DNA of 64,000 nt from Mycolicibacter longobardus (lineage in GTDB: Bacteria > Actinomycetota > Actinomycetes > Mycobacteriales > Mycobacteriaceae), in assembly GCF_002102265.1 (NCBI RefSeq), contig NZ_LQPG01000008.1:1-64000 (forward strand), given 5' to 3'. Of the stretch, positions 1 through 7,458 are shown in pieces. Within the stretch, counting starts at the first letter, position 1. Every line of letters starts with the position of its first letter. The notes beneath the pieces were generated by a model. The model saw only the letters and a list, made by a program, of their open reading frames with translations. It made no database searches and was not told the DNA's origin. The position numbers and the translations under genes were made by a program.

Positions 1-75
1 AACTGACAAGCATCAGCCGAAACACTGTCAAGCATCACCCGAAGCCGAAACGTCAAGCATCACCCGACGTAATAC
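1..75. repeat. Transposon-end-like array of three short direct repeats
   Basis: Three copies of a unit close to GTCAAGCATCACCCGA lie at about 5-20, 27-43 and 52-67, all in the same orientation. Read on the minus strand, the block starts with TGT at about 75 and continues into the first repeat. Repeated transposase-binding sites behind a TGT terminus are typical of IS21-family and Tn7/Tn402-like ends. The mobile element would then extend leftwards out of the window. The outer edge sits about 8 bases from the 3' end of the adjacent tRNA gene. The repeats are seen directly; the element type is inferred. Confidence 0.55.
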
Positions 76-82
76 AGGCACA

Positions 83-158
83 TGGTGCCCCCGGGCAGAT
101 TCGAACTGCCGACACCGGCTTTAGGAGAGCCGTGCTCTATCCCCTGAGCTACGGGGGC
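83..158 (-). tRNA. tRNA-Arg (anticodon CCT), CCA encoded
   Basis: The minus strand folds as a standard cloverleaf. It has a 7-bp acceptor stem (GCCCCCG with CGGGGGC), a D arm GCTC/GAGC, an anticodon stem CGGCT/AGCCG with loop CTCCTAA, and a T arm GGCAG-TTCGAAT-CTGCC. The anticodon is CCT, decoding AGG as arginine. The length is 76 nt including a genomically encoded CCA. tRNA genes are common integration landmarks, and the transposon-like repeats begin just beyond its 3' end. Confidence 0.95.
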
Positions 159-378
159 CGGGGACGTCTTTGAATACCTGACTAAAATCCCGCCGATCGG
201 CGTGACACCAGCGGATTCTAGCGGTGTCCGGGGCGTCCCGGTGCCATTCCGGACGGGCCAATACAAAGTGGCGGCCGGTCACGGTGTGGCGGGTGTGAGT
301 TTAGCTGGCATGACAAATGCCACGCGACGTCTGGGCGGCCGTGGTCGACGTGCGATGACCATCGTCGTGGTAACAGCG
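159..378. other. Intergenic region between the tRNA and the transposase-like gene
   Basis: I see no convincing gene here. The short open frames lack a ribosome binding site and recognisable motifs. There is only a weak inverted repeat (GACACC/GGTGTC) around 206-230. No clear terminal inverted repeat for the neighbouring transposase-like gene was found. Confidence 0.5.
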
Positions 379-1806
379 TTAGGCGGCTCGCTCTTCGGGT
401 TGTCGTCGTCGGTGCAGATAGGCTGCGATGGCGTTGCGGCCGATGGCGAATCCGAGCATGACGGTCAGTTGTCGCACGGCGCTGTAGGCGATCATGCGTC
501 CGCCGTAGAGGGTACGGTCGAGGGTGTTGTTCAGCGATTCGCTATCTTCACGCCAGCCGTAGCAGCGGTCGTAGACACTCTCGCCGTCATCGGTCTTGAC
601 GTGCTGGCGCAGGTGTTCGGCGCGGTTGTGGCCGCGGGCGCAGTCCTCGGCGGTGGTGTCGATGCGTTCGCGGTGCACGGTGCCGCACGACGGGGTCGCG
701 AATTCCAGATACCAGCGGTGGCTACCGTCGGCGTTGCGGCGGGAGAAGATCTTGCTGGTCGGGCAGGTCTGGAGGTGTTTGTGTCCGGTGTCGAGGACCT
801 GCCGCTCGCAGATGCGGCCATCGGCGGTCCACAGCTCGTGGGACTCGCCGCATTTGCAGTCAATGCGGTCGAGTGCGGTGGGCTTTCGGGTGCCATCGTG
901 CACCGGTGAGAGCACGGTGAGACCGCGTTTCATGCAGTGGTCGATGTGCTTACCGCGGAATGCCCCGTCGTAGCAGACGCCGTCGCAGCGGCTGTCTGGG
1001 TCGGCGATGACGCGGTCGATCATGTCCACGGCGATGCGGGCTTCACCGCCGTAGCCCTTGCCCGCCGGCACGGCGTCGACGTCGAGGACCACACGGTTGT
1101 TGCGGACGTTGTCCGGTCGGGTGCCGAGTAGCACGAATTTGGTGCCCCAACGAAATTCGCTGTCATATTCGCCGTTTTGGACCTCGATACCGGCGTGCAC
1201 GGTGCGTCCGCCCTGTTCGGCCCACCGCTCGGCGGTGATCTTGCGGACCGGCGCGGCCACCACGGTGCCATCGCCGACGACGTATTGTCCGCGGGCGGGA
1301 TCGGTGTGCGACACCGTAGCGGCGGGGTCCAGGCAGCCGAGCTCGATGGCCAACCGGCGGGCCAAAGGCCGGAACGCGTCGAGCAGCTCGTTGGCGTGCT
1401 CGTCGAGCAGGTGTTGGGCGTAGTTGTGGTGCCAGCGCTGCGGGGGGCACCGCCGTGCTTTCGGTGCGTGATGGGCAGCGGCGTGATGGCGGATCGAACG
1501 CCAGTAGGCGGGGTGAGCCATCGCGCGGGCGGCTTTGCTGTGTGAGCCCAACACCCCGGCCAGCGCCTTGTGCAGCACATACACCCAGGACGGATAGTGC
1601 GGGAGCCGACCCGGAGTGCCAGGCTCATGCACGGGCAGCGTTTCAGCAAGTCGATAGATGAGTTCGCTGGACGCGACGGCTTCGATGGTGTCGATCTCGA
1701 GCAGGGTGAGATCCATCGGTGTGGCGATCCGGTGCAGCTGACGCTGCTGAATCCGCCCGGCGCCATAGGCGTCGGCCTGGTCGGGCGTCGCGGGTTTCCT
1801 GCTCAC
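379..1806 (-). CDS. DDE transposase-like protein of unrecognised family
   Basis: This is a 475-residue protein. A central segment resembles an RNase H-fold transposase core. The first acidic residue would be in GDGTVV, the second in CYDGAFRGKH (matching the 'D-x-GY/F' strand of IS transposases), and the third in WREDSESLNN, followed by a hydrophobic stretch ending in GRNAIAAYLHRR. A Cys-rich patch (CKCGES, then a later CPTS) may bind zinc. The gene starts 6 bp after the tyrosine-recombinase-like gene upstream, so the two are probably one operon. I do not recognise a named IS family and see no flanking inverted repeats. The DDE reading is an inference from motif order. Confidence 0.5.
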   Translation of the reverse strand: MSRKPATPDQADAYGAGRIQQRQLHRIATPMDLTLLEIDTIEAVASSELIYRLAETLPVHEPGTPGRLPHYPSWVYVLHKALAGVLGSHSKAARAMAHPAYWRSIRHHAAAHHAPKARRCPPQRWHHNYAQHLLDEHANELLDAFRPLARRLAIELGCLDPAATVSHTDPARGQYVVGDGTVVAAPVRKITAERWAEQGGRTVHAGIEVQNGEYDSEFRWGTKFVLLGTRPDNVRNNRVVLDVDAVPAGKGYGGEARIAVDMIDRVIADPDSRCDGVCYDGAFRGKHIDHCMKRGLTVLSPVHDGTRKPTALDRIDCKCGESHELWTADGRICERQVLDTGHKHLQTCPTSKIFSRRNADGSHRWYLEFATPSCGTVHRERIDTTAEDCARGHNRAEHLRQHVKTDDGESVYDRCYGWREDSESLNNTLDRTLYGGRMIAYSAVRQLTVMLGFAIGRNAIAAYLHRRRQPEERAA

Positions 1807-1812
1807 GGCGGA

Positions 1813-2757
1813 TCACCCCCCGTCGTGCCAGTCGTAGCCGATCAGCGCCGCGGTGGCGTCCAGCGACGACGCGCCGACGCGGTGGGCGGCATCTTCGATC
1901 CGGCCGGTTCGGTCGAACTCACGTCGGGCGGCATAAGCGGTCAGCGATGCGGGACGGATGCCCGAGTCCTCGGAGAGCCCGGCGCGGGACAGGATGTCGC
2001 GCACCGTGACGCAGACGCGGGCTTGTTTATGGGCGTCGCTGCCGCCGGCGGCGGTGCACAACACCGGCGACGCGGCCGATGTAGGTAGTGGGCCGGTGAG
2101 GTAGTCGGCGCGTTCAGCGAGCACCCGCACCGACCAGGTGTCCAGCGGCAACACGCGCGGGCGGTGTTTGCGCGATCCGTGCGCCCCTACGGTCGCGGTC
2201 TGTGGGTCGATGTCGGCGGCGCTGATGTGCCCCAGCTCGGAGGTGTGCGCGCCGGCGAGCAGCAACGCGGCGGTGGCGGCGTGGCGGGTCGGGGTGGCGT
2301 GTTCGGCGAATAGCCGCACCAGGGCGGCCTCGTCATTGGAGAGTGGCCGCTGTGGGGACGATTGCCGGGCGGGAACGTCGATGTCGGTAGTGGGGTCATC
2401 GAGGGTCAACCGCAGACGACGGGCGCTGCGGTAGAACGCCCGAAGTGCTGCGCGCCGGTTATGCATCGTTGCAACCGCCGCGTCTGACACGCAGCCATGC
2501 CGGGCCCGTCCTTTGGCGGCAACGAATTTCGCGACCAGCGCCGCATCGACGGCGGCCAGCGTGGTGGTGTCGTGGGCGGCGGCGAAGCGGGCGAACCGGC
2601 GCAGCAGCAACCCGAACTTGTCCAGGGTCTGCGCGGCCAGCACGCCGTCGTCGATCCAGGCGCCGATCACCGTCTGCACGGCCGTGTCTAGGCTGCCGTC
2701 AGCCATGGCGGGCCCCCAGCGCAACGGCAGGGTCAGCTGCTCGCCGGCGCTCACCAT
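1813..2757 (-). CDS. Tyrosine-recombinase-like protein with degenerate active site
   Basis: This 314-residue protein has the layout of a phage-type integrase: an N-terminal SAM-like domain with arms rich in Ala and Arg, then a C-terminal catalytic-like domain. The box I position, usually GLR-x-SEL, reads AGAHTSEL, so the catalytic Arg is replaced. The beta-hairpin lysine may survive in GSRKHRPRVLPL. The box II HxxR region reads SLTAYAARREF and the final box reads GASSLDATAALIGYDW, so the His residues and probably the nucleophile context are altered. ATG 2757 has GAAGG upstream on its strand. It could be a DNA-binding accessory or a dead recombinase. It is coupled to the DDE-like gene downstream. 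Confidence 0.6.
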   Translation of the reverse strand: MVSAGEQLTLPLRWGPAMADGSLDTAVQTVIGAWIDDGVLAAQTLDKFGLLLRRFARFAAAHDTTTLAAVDAALVAKFVAAKGRARHGCVSDAAVATMHNRRAALRAFYRSARRLRLTLDDPTTDIDVPARQSSPQRPLSNDEAALVRLFAEHATPTRHAATAALLLAGAHTSELGHISAADIDPQTATVGAHGSRKHRPRVLPLDTWSVRVLAERADYLTGPLPTSAASPVLCTAAGGSDAHKQARVCVTVRDILSRAGLSEDSGIRPASLTAYAARREFDRTGRIEDAAHRVGASSLDATAALIGYDWHDGG

Positions 2758-2806
2758 GGCGCGGCACCTTCGATGACTGGTTGTGCACGTCGCCTCCGTC
2801 CATATC

Positions 2807-2822
2807 GGTGCATGTATGCACC
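2807..2822. promoter_or_regulatory. Perfect palindrome between divergent genes (putative operator)
   Basis: GGTGCAT-GT-ATGCACC is a 7+7 bp perfect inverted repeat in an AT-richer patch. It lies between the recombinase-like gene (leftward) and an HTH gene (rightward). It is probably an operator for one of the neighbouring HTH proteins; this is inferred from position only. Confidence 0.4.
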
Positions 2823-2885
2823 ATTTGAGCAGAGGGGTCTGACAAGTCGTGCCGGTGCGACGGCATCGGCGGTTATCGTGGGCGC

Positions 2886-3224
2886 ATGCCGCGCAGCAAC
2901 GCCGACCGGCCACCGGTGGCCTACGTGGCCTCGGGGGCGTGGCCGGATGCCGAATTGGTCGCCGATGCCCCGGCGTCGGCGTTCGCCGCGCAGGGCCTCG
3001 CGCGTGCGCTGCGCGCGGCGATGGCCGAGGCCGCGACGGGTCAGCGCGCGCTGGCCACCACCAGCGGGGTCGCCCATACCACGATTGGGCGCATCCTGGC
3101 CGGCACGGTGCTGTGCGATATCGGTTCGCTGGCCCGGCTGGAAGACGCCCTGGGCCGGACGATCTGGCCCGAGCATGGCCGCACTCCGAACCGCCGCAGC
3201 GTGACCCGGCGTGCTACCGCCTAA
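2886..3224 (+). CDS. Small HTH protein (XRE-like)
   Basis: This 112-residue protein has a helix-turn-helix in its second half. The stretch ALATTSGVAHTTIGRILAG followed by SLARLEDALG matches the Cro/C1-type pattern 'LAxxxGVxxxTIxRxLxG...tLxrLAxALG'. The first 35 residues are Pro/Ala-rich and probably disordered. It diverges from the recombinase-like operon across a palindrome, so it is likely a repressor of that module or of itself. No RBS is strong. The role is inferred. Confidence 0.6.
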   Translation: MPRSNADRPPVAYVASGAWPDAELVADAPASAFAAQGLARALRAAMAEAATGQRALATTSGVAHTTIGRILAGTVLCDIGSLARLEDALGRTIWPEHGRTPNRRSVTRRATA

Positions 3225-3310
3225 CCCACCGATGCCGTCCGTCACATGAGGCAGGTTACATTCCTGTGATTTGATTGCGCCCGTAGCGCAACGGCGTGTT
3301 GCGCTTGACT

Positions 3311-3361
3311 CGTGTTCCATGTTCCAGAACACTGGGGCTCGCGCGCGCACGCGCGCGCGTC
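3311..3361. repeat. Inverted repeat and alternating CG tract upstream of HTH gene
   Basis: GTGTTC...GAACAC (6-bp arms, about 3311-3331) is followed by an almost pure alternating pyrimidine/purine CG tract (about 3340-3361). The first may be an operator for the downstream HTH gene. The second could adopt Z-DNA or be a slippage-prone tract. Both are seen in the sequence; function is unknown. Confidence 0.3.
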
Positions 3362-3389
3362 AGCGTAGCCGGGAAGTGGGTGCCAAGCC

Positions 3390-3995
3390 ATGGTGAAGAC
3401 TCCGAGGTCGTTGATCGACCTGATTGATGTTGCAGTGAAGCGGCACGGTGGCGCGTCGGGACGCCGGCTGGCGGAGCTGGCGCAGAGCGCCGGTCACGAT
3501 ATCTCGCACGCGACCCTCAACCGGCTACGGCAGGGTACCTACGCGACCCGGCCCTCGGATGCGTCGATCCGGGCGATCGCTTATCTGGCCGATGTCTCGG
3601 AGAACACCGCATTCGCGGCGGCGGGAGTGAGCGCCCCCTCGGATGTTGCGTATCAGCCGCCGCGGGAAGCCCAGCGGATGAGCACCCGGCAGCGCAAGGC
3701 GCTCGATGAGTTGATCCGCGCCTTCACCGCCGGCGAGGCCCCGGCCGCCGCCGGGGCGGATTTCGGCCGGTTGCTGGCCGCGCGGGAAAACCTGCAGGCC
3801 GCGCTGGCCGACACCGGCCAGCCAGCGGCGGCCGAGCGGCTCGCCGAGGCGGCGCGCGACGCGGTGGCACGCATCGACGAGGTCATCGATGCGCTGTTCG
3901 CCGCGTCGACCGACCAGGACGCACCCGATGGCGCACCATGGTCACAGTTGACCGTAGGACAGGGGGACGGCGGACCAGCGCACGCAGTCAGGTAG
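3390..3995 (+). CDS. HTH regulator of the accessory region
   Basis: This 201-residue protein has an N-terminal HTH (about residues 18-65). The stretches GRRLAELAQSAGHDISHATLNRLRQGTY and SDASIRAIAYLADVS are of the XRE type found in actinobacterial mobile elements. Residues 90-185 are Ala/Glu-rich and probably helical, likely for dimerisation. It is followed 40 bp later by the nucleotidyltransferase-like gene on the same strand and may control it. The exact family is not recognised. ATG 3390 is preceded by a GGGTG-like RBS. Confidence 0.6.
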   Translation: MVKTPRSLIDLIDVAVKRHGGASGRRLAELAQSAGHDISHATLNRLRQGTYATRPSDASIRAIAYLADVSENTAFAAAGVSAPSDVAYQPPREAQRMSTRQRKALDELIRAFTAGEAPAAAGADFGRLLAARENLQAALADTGQPAAAERLAEAARDAVARIDEVIDALFAASTDQDAPDGAPWSQLTVGQGDGGPAHAVR

Positions 3996-4034
3996 AGCCA
4001 CTCGCGCACGGCGGTCGGCAGAAGGGGCGGTGTT

Positions 4035-4583
4035 GTGATTCCGGAGTTGGACCCAACGCACGGGTTGTTGCCCCCCGGCCGATATCGTGCAACCCGGATC
4101 GAGGTGCGTCAGCGCTTCGTCGACGGGCGTGGCGCTCATCGACAGAGGCTGTGGCAGGATTGGGAGTCTGCGACGAACCTGCTGCGCCGACACGTGCACG
4201 TCAACGCCGCGTGGCTTTACGGGCAATTCCTTTCCGACGATCCCGAACCACAGGTGGTGTCCTGTGCGTACTGGGCCGAGGACCTTGAGCTGGCCAAGGC
4301 GCACCTGAACCCCACCAGCGTCCACACGCTGGCAGCCTTTGCCCAACGGGGTAAGGTCCGCCGCATTGTCGGAGTGCAGGTGGACACTCAACTCCTCGCC
4401 TGGCACTGCCAGCCCGACCCGAACACCGAGGACCGCTATCTGACCCCGTACCTTGAACGCCGCGGGCAGGTGGATGATTACCTGCAGCGAATACGATGCG
4501 GCACACGCGGTTCGATCCCGGCGCGGGACGACGCCTTGCCGCGCCGCGGCTATGTGGAGGTGATCGTCGATGACTACCAGTGA
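4035..4583 (+). CDS. DUF6932-like protein, nucleotidyltransferase fold, degenerate
   Basis: This 182-residue protein begins with LPPGRYRAT, then a segment VNAAWLYGQFLSDDPEP. It resembles DUF6932 proteins, whose equivalent segment reads like a minimal nucleotidyltransferase signature (G-S-F...D-x-D). Here GS has become GQ and the aspartates after the PEP turn are replaced (VVSCAYWAED), so catalysis is doubtful. GTG 4035 has a good RBS (GAAGGGG). The last 14 bp overlap the next gene, implying translational coupling. The family assignment comes from remembered sequence and is moderately secure; loss of the active site is inferred. Confidence 0.5.
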   Translation: MIPELDPTHGLLPPGRYRATRIEVRQRFVDGRGAHRQRLWQDWESATNLLRRHVHVNAAWLYGQFLSDDPEPQVVSCAYWAEDLELAKAHLNPTSVHTLAAFAQRGKVRRIVGVQVDTQLLAWHCQPDPNTEDRYLTPYLERRGQVDDYLQRIRCGTRGSIPARDDALPRRGYVEVIVDDYQ

Positions 4584-5568
4584 CAGCGACGAACAGCTGG
4601 ACCGGATGCAGGCCGCGATCCTGGCCGCGATGGCCGGCGACGACTCACCGACTTGGACCACGCCTGACGACCTGTCCCGGATCAGCATCGAGGCCCTGAT
4701 CGACGACGACGACGGCCTGGGCCGCACCCGCGCTTCGCGGGGCAACATCCGCATCACCGGCGAAGGGGTGACCGGTGCGTCGGCACGGGTGTCGGAGGTG
4801 GCGCGGGTCATGACCGGATTTCAGCGGCTGGCCACCGCGGTCGGCGCCGCCCAGCAAGGGGACAAATCATTGGGGCGCCAACCCAACGCCGACGTGCGCC
4901 ACCGCACCGATCTGCTGCTGAAGGCCTCACCCGGCCCGGGTTCGATCGTGCTGACGATCATGCCGGCAACCTCGCCGATCACCGAAACCGGACACGGGGA
5001 CGGCAAGGTCGGCATGTTCGCCGAACTCGAAACCACCGACCAGCTGCTCGACACCGCGATCGGGGCGGCCATCGACGTATTCACCGCCGGCAATGACATT
5101 GGCCCTAGCCCGGCGAACTCGGTGTTCGTGCGAGAACTCGGCGAGATGGGGCCCCGTACCGCCTCCGCGGTGCGCGATTTGTCCAAGACGCTGGACCGCG
5201 CCGGATTCGACATCGAAATCGACTGGCAACAACCCGAACGCACCACCCGCAGGGTCACCGTATCCGCCGCCGCGGCCGCCTACATCGCGACCACCGTCGA
5301 AAACGCCAACCTCGATGAGCAGTACGTCGAGGTCATCGGCGAATACCTCACCGTCAGCGCCGTATCATCCTGGCTGATCCAACAAGACGACGGCGACACC
5401 GTCACCGTCAAACTCGGCCGGATCGGCGGACACGAAACCCGCGGACTCGCCGTCGGCGACAGGGTACGCATCGACGCGATTATGAAGATCGAAACCACGC
5501 CAGGCGGCGCGGTCAAAACCACGTACACCGCCCAAGCCGTCCACCGCCTCGGGGACGAGCAGTCCTAG
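4570..5568 (+). CDS. Unknown partner of the DUF6932-like gene
   Basis: This 332-residue acidic protein is of no family I recognise. It has no signal peptide or membrane segment. The N-terminal 60 residues are Asp-rich (LIDDDDGLG). The C-terminal about 100 residues look like a beta-rich OB-like domain (VIGEYLTVSAVSSW..., then VTVKLGRIGG, then GLAVGDRVRIDAIMKIET). The start has a strong GGAGG 9 nt upstream inside the preceding gene, and the two frames overlap. This coupling suggests a two-protein unit, possibly a toxin-antitoxin or defence pair, but function is unknown. Confidence 0.6.
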   Translation: MTTSDSDEQLDRMQAAILAAMAGDDSPTWTTPDDLSRISIEALIDDDDGLGRTRASRGNIRITGEGVTGASARVSEVARVMTGFQRLATAVGAAQQGDKSLGRQPNADVRHRTDLLLKASPGPGSIVLTIMPATSPITETGHGDGKVGMFAELETTDQLLDTAIGAAIDVFTAGNDIGPSPANSVFVRELGEMGPRTASAVRDLSKTLDRAGFDIEIDWQQPERTTRRVTVSAAAAAYIATTVENANLDEQYVEVIGEYLTVSAVSSWLIQQDDGDTVTVKLGRIGGHETRGLAVGDRVRIDAIMKIETTPGGAVKTTYTAQAVHRLGDEQS

Positions 5569-5707
5569 CGCCCTCGTTGAGATGTACTGCGCGGCCTACT
5601 GATCAGGGCGTCCGTCGTGGCGGTGGCCGCCGCGCGTTGTCGGCGTGGTACGCCGGTCTCCACCGGGCCAAACCGGCCGCGCTTCTCGCGACACGCTGTT
5701 TCATTAA

Positions 5708-5743
5708 GCGCGATAATATCGCATCATCGCGATATTATCGCGC
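5708..5743. promoter_or_regulatory. Strong 36-bp palindrome, putative operator/promoter
   Basis: Perfect 15-bp arms (5708-5722 and 5729-5743) flank a 6-bp spacer. The arms contain GATAATATC and its complement and are AT-rich against a GC-rich background. The palindrome ends one base before a GTG start, and a TATTAT-like -10 lies inside its right arm. That fits a leaderless promoter covered by an operator. The binding protein is probably the XRE/ImmA protein of the same operon (inference). Confidence 0.6.
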
Positions 5744-5744
5744 C

Positions 5745-6365
5745 GTGAGAAACATTCAGCATCTCGTACATCGGATATCGCCGCTGGTCGAACCGCTCCA
5801 TGACGCCTTCGGCCATGCACGGCATCGGCTTGAGGTGCTGGGCATCACCACCGGTGACGACAAGCGATGGTTACGGACCGCGCACTACCGCAGCGAGGTC
5901 TTCGACTACTTGAGCGCGCACGCGGTCGACAGCTGGTCCATCGATTGGAAGCGGCATAGTCAAAACGGCGCTATCCACCTCATTCACTCAGGCAGTGACT
6001 TAGCGATACGGCTCCTACGTGAGGCACCCACTCCCGGCGGTGTGCCGTGCGCCGGATCCAACACCCGCCGCCGTGCCTACTATCGCAACCGGCCGTGCGC
6101 GCAGCTGGCGTTGTGGGGGGCGTCCAAAAACCTCTCCCACAACCTGCTGACATTATGGGATGAATGCGACGCCGAGGTCTCACTGCGAGTCGTGCGCCCC
6201 ATAGGGCCAGGTAGCTCGCACCGCGGTGTGCCGATCGATTTGTCGGCCGACCTCCCGCGAACGCAAACTGACTTCGAGGCAATGCGTTTCGAGGTCCTAG
6301 ACGAAGACCTTGACGAGACCACGGTCAGCTACGACGAGGAGGACGGCAGTGGCGGGAGCGCCTAG
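5745..6365 (+). CDS. Unknown protein of the XRE/ImmA operon
   Basis: This 206-residue protein starts at a GTG placed directly after the palindrome, as expected for a leaderless message. An upstream in-frame ATG would run through the operator and is unlikely. I do not recognise the family. It is soluble, with several Trp/His/Arg-rich segments (KRWLRTAHYRSEVFDYL) and an acidic tail (VLDEDLDETTVSYDEEDG). Its last 17 bp overlap the XRE/ImmA gene, so the pair is translationally coupled. By analogy with other ImmA/IrrE pairs it could be the protein degraded or neutralised by its partner. Confidence 0.55.
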   Translation: MRNIQHLVHRISPLVEPLHDAFGHARHRLEVLGITTGDDKRWLRTAHYRSEVFDYLSAHAVDSWSIDWKRHSQNGAIHLIHSGSDLAIRLLREAPTPGGVPCAGSNTRRRAYYRNRPCAQLALWGASKNLSHNLLTLWDECDAEVSLRVVRPIGPGSSHRGVPIDLSADLPRTQTDFEAMRFEVLDEDLDETTVSYDEEDGSGGSA

Positions 6366-7458
6366 CCCCGGTGCCCGGCTAAACGACCTTCGCGAACTGC
6401 TCCAGCTGACACAAACCGAACTGGCTCAGAAGGCCGGTGTACCTCAATCGACGATCTCCGCGGTCGAAAGGGGCGATCGAGAGCTGTCGCCAGCATTGGT
6501 TGCTACAGTCTGCGCGGCCGTGCGAATGCCGCTGTCGTTCTTCGATTCGGTGTCATCGCCCGTGGACCCGGCAGCAGTGCATTTTCGTAAGACCGCCGGT
6601 GCGGGCGCCAAAGCTACCAGGGCTGCGCTGCGCTGCTTCGAGGAGCTACAACGCATTGCCAGTCGACTTATGGAGGCATCGGAAAGAACGCCGTTAGCTC
6701 TTGAACCGGTCACCGCTGATATCACCGCCGCGGATATCGAAGGTATCGCAACGGCTACCCGGGATGAACTCGGGATTCCGCGGAACCAACCCATTACGCA
6801 TGTCATGCGTGCCGTTGAGCGTGCAGGGGCGGCCGTTGCCCCGCTGGTTCGACTCGGGGCGGAACATCCAGCGTTTGATGGCCATTCCGGGATGTCCAGA
6901 GCAACACCGAAATCAGCACTGGTGATGTACACGCCGACGAGTGCCGGCGACCGGCAGCGGTTCACAGTCGCGCATGAGCTGGGCCATTTGAAGCTGCATC
7001 ACCACCGGGACGTGGGTGACGAGCGGTTACGCGAGAAAGAAGCGCACCGCTTTGCCGGCGCGTTCTTATACCCGAGCGAAGTAGCCGCAGCCGATATCTC
7101 AGAGTCACTGAGCCTTAACGGATACGCGCGCATCAAGGCCCGCTGGGGGATCGCGATACAGGCATTGATCCAGCGAGGCCGGGATCTGCGTCTTATCTCT
7201 CCCGATCGGCATAGGTCGCTGATGATTCAGGTGTCATCAAGGGGATGGCGCAAACATGAGCCGGTCGAGGTCGGGGTTGAAGAACCAATTCTGCTGTGGC
7301 ACATGCTATCGTCGACCTACGGGGATGCGCCGTACATGGCAGCGTCGCATACCTTCGGCATCGACCCCGAGCGACTAGAACTCTGGATACCAAACCGTGC
7401 GGCTTCCCACACCCTGGGCGGCGACGTTCTGCCACTGATTCGAAGACAGCGAGCGTGA
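6349..7458 (+). CDS. XRE HTH + ImmA/IrrE-type metallopeptidase
   Basis: This 369-residue protein has an N-terminal Cro/C1 HTH (LLQLTQTELAQKAGVPQST, then ISAVERGDRELSP, about residues 8-60). The C-terminal ImmA/IrrE zinc-peptidase domain carries the HELGH motif at residues 209-213 within a VAHELGHLKLHHH context. A downstream segment KEAHRFAGAFLYP is typical of the family and supplies the third ligand region. GTG 6349 has GAGGAGGA upstream inside the previous gene. Such proteins typically bind an operator and cleave a repressor or toxin on a stress signal. It probably autoregulates at the 36-bp palindrome. Confidence 0.85.
   Translation: MAGAPSPGARLNDLRELLQLTQTELAQKAGVPQSTISAVERGDRELSPALVATVCAAVRMPLSFFDSVSSPVDPAAVHFRKTAGAGAKATRAALRCFEELQRIASRLMEASERTPLALEPVTADITAADIEGIATATRDELGIPRNQPITHVMRAVERAGAAVAPLVRLGAEHPAFDGHSGMSRATPKSALVMYTPTSAGDRQRFTVAHELGHLKLHHHRDVGDERLREKEAHRFAGAFLYPSEVAAADISESLSLNGYARIKARWGIAIQALIQRGRDLRLISPDRHRSLMIQVSSRGWRKHEPVEVGVEEPILLWHMLSSTYGDAPYMAASHTFGIDPERLELWIPNRAASHTLGGDVLPLIRRQRA

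Noticed and set aside
1-75. CRISPR array
   Set aside because: There are only three short repeats with uneven spacing of a few bases and no spacer-length unique segments or cas genes.
202-909. Plus-strand open frame opposite the DDE-like gene
   Set aside because: Shadow frame. No start signal, and the opposite strand has the better coding pattern.
3275-3310. Possible tRNA or RNA gene (GCGCAACGGCGTGTTGCGC hairpin)
   Set aside because: Only one stem forms. There is no cloverleaf, T loop or acceptor stem.
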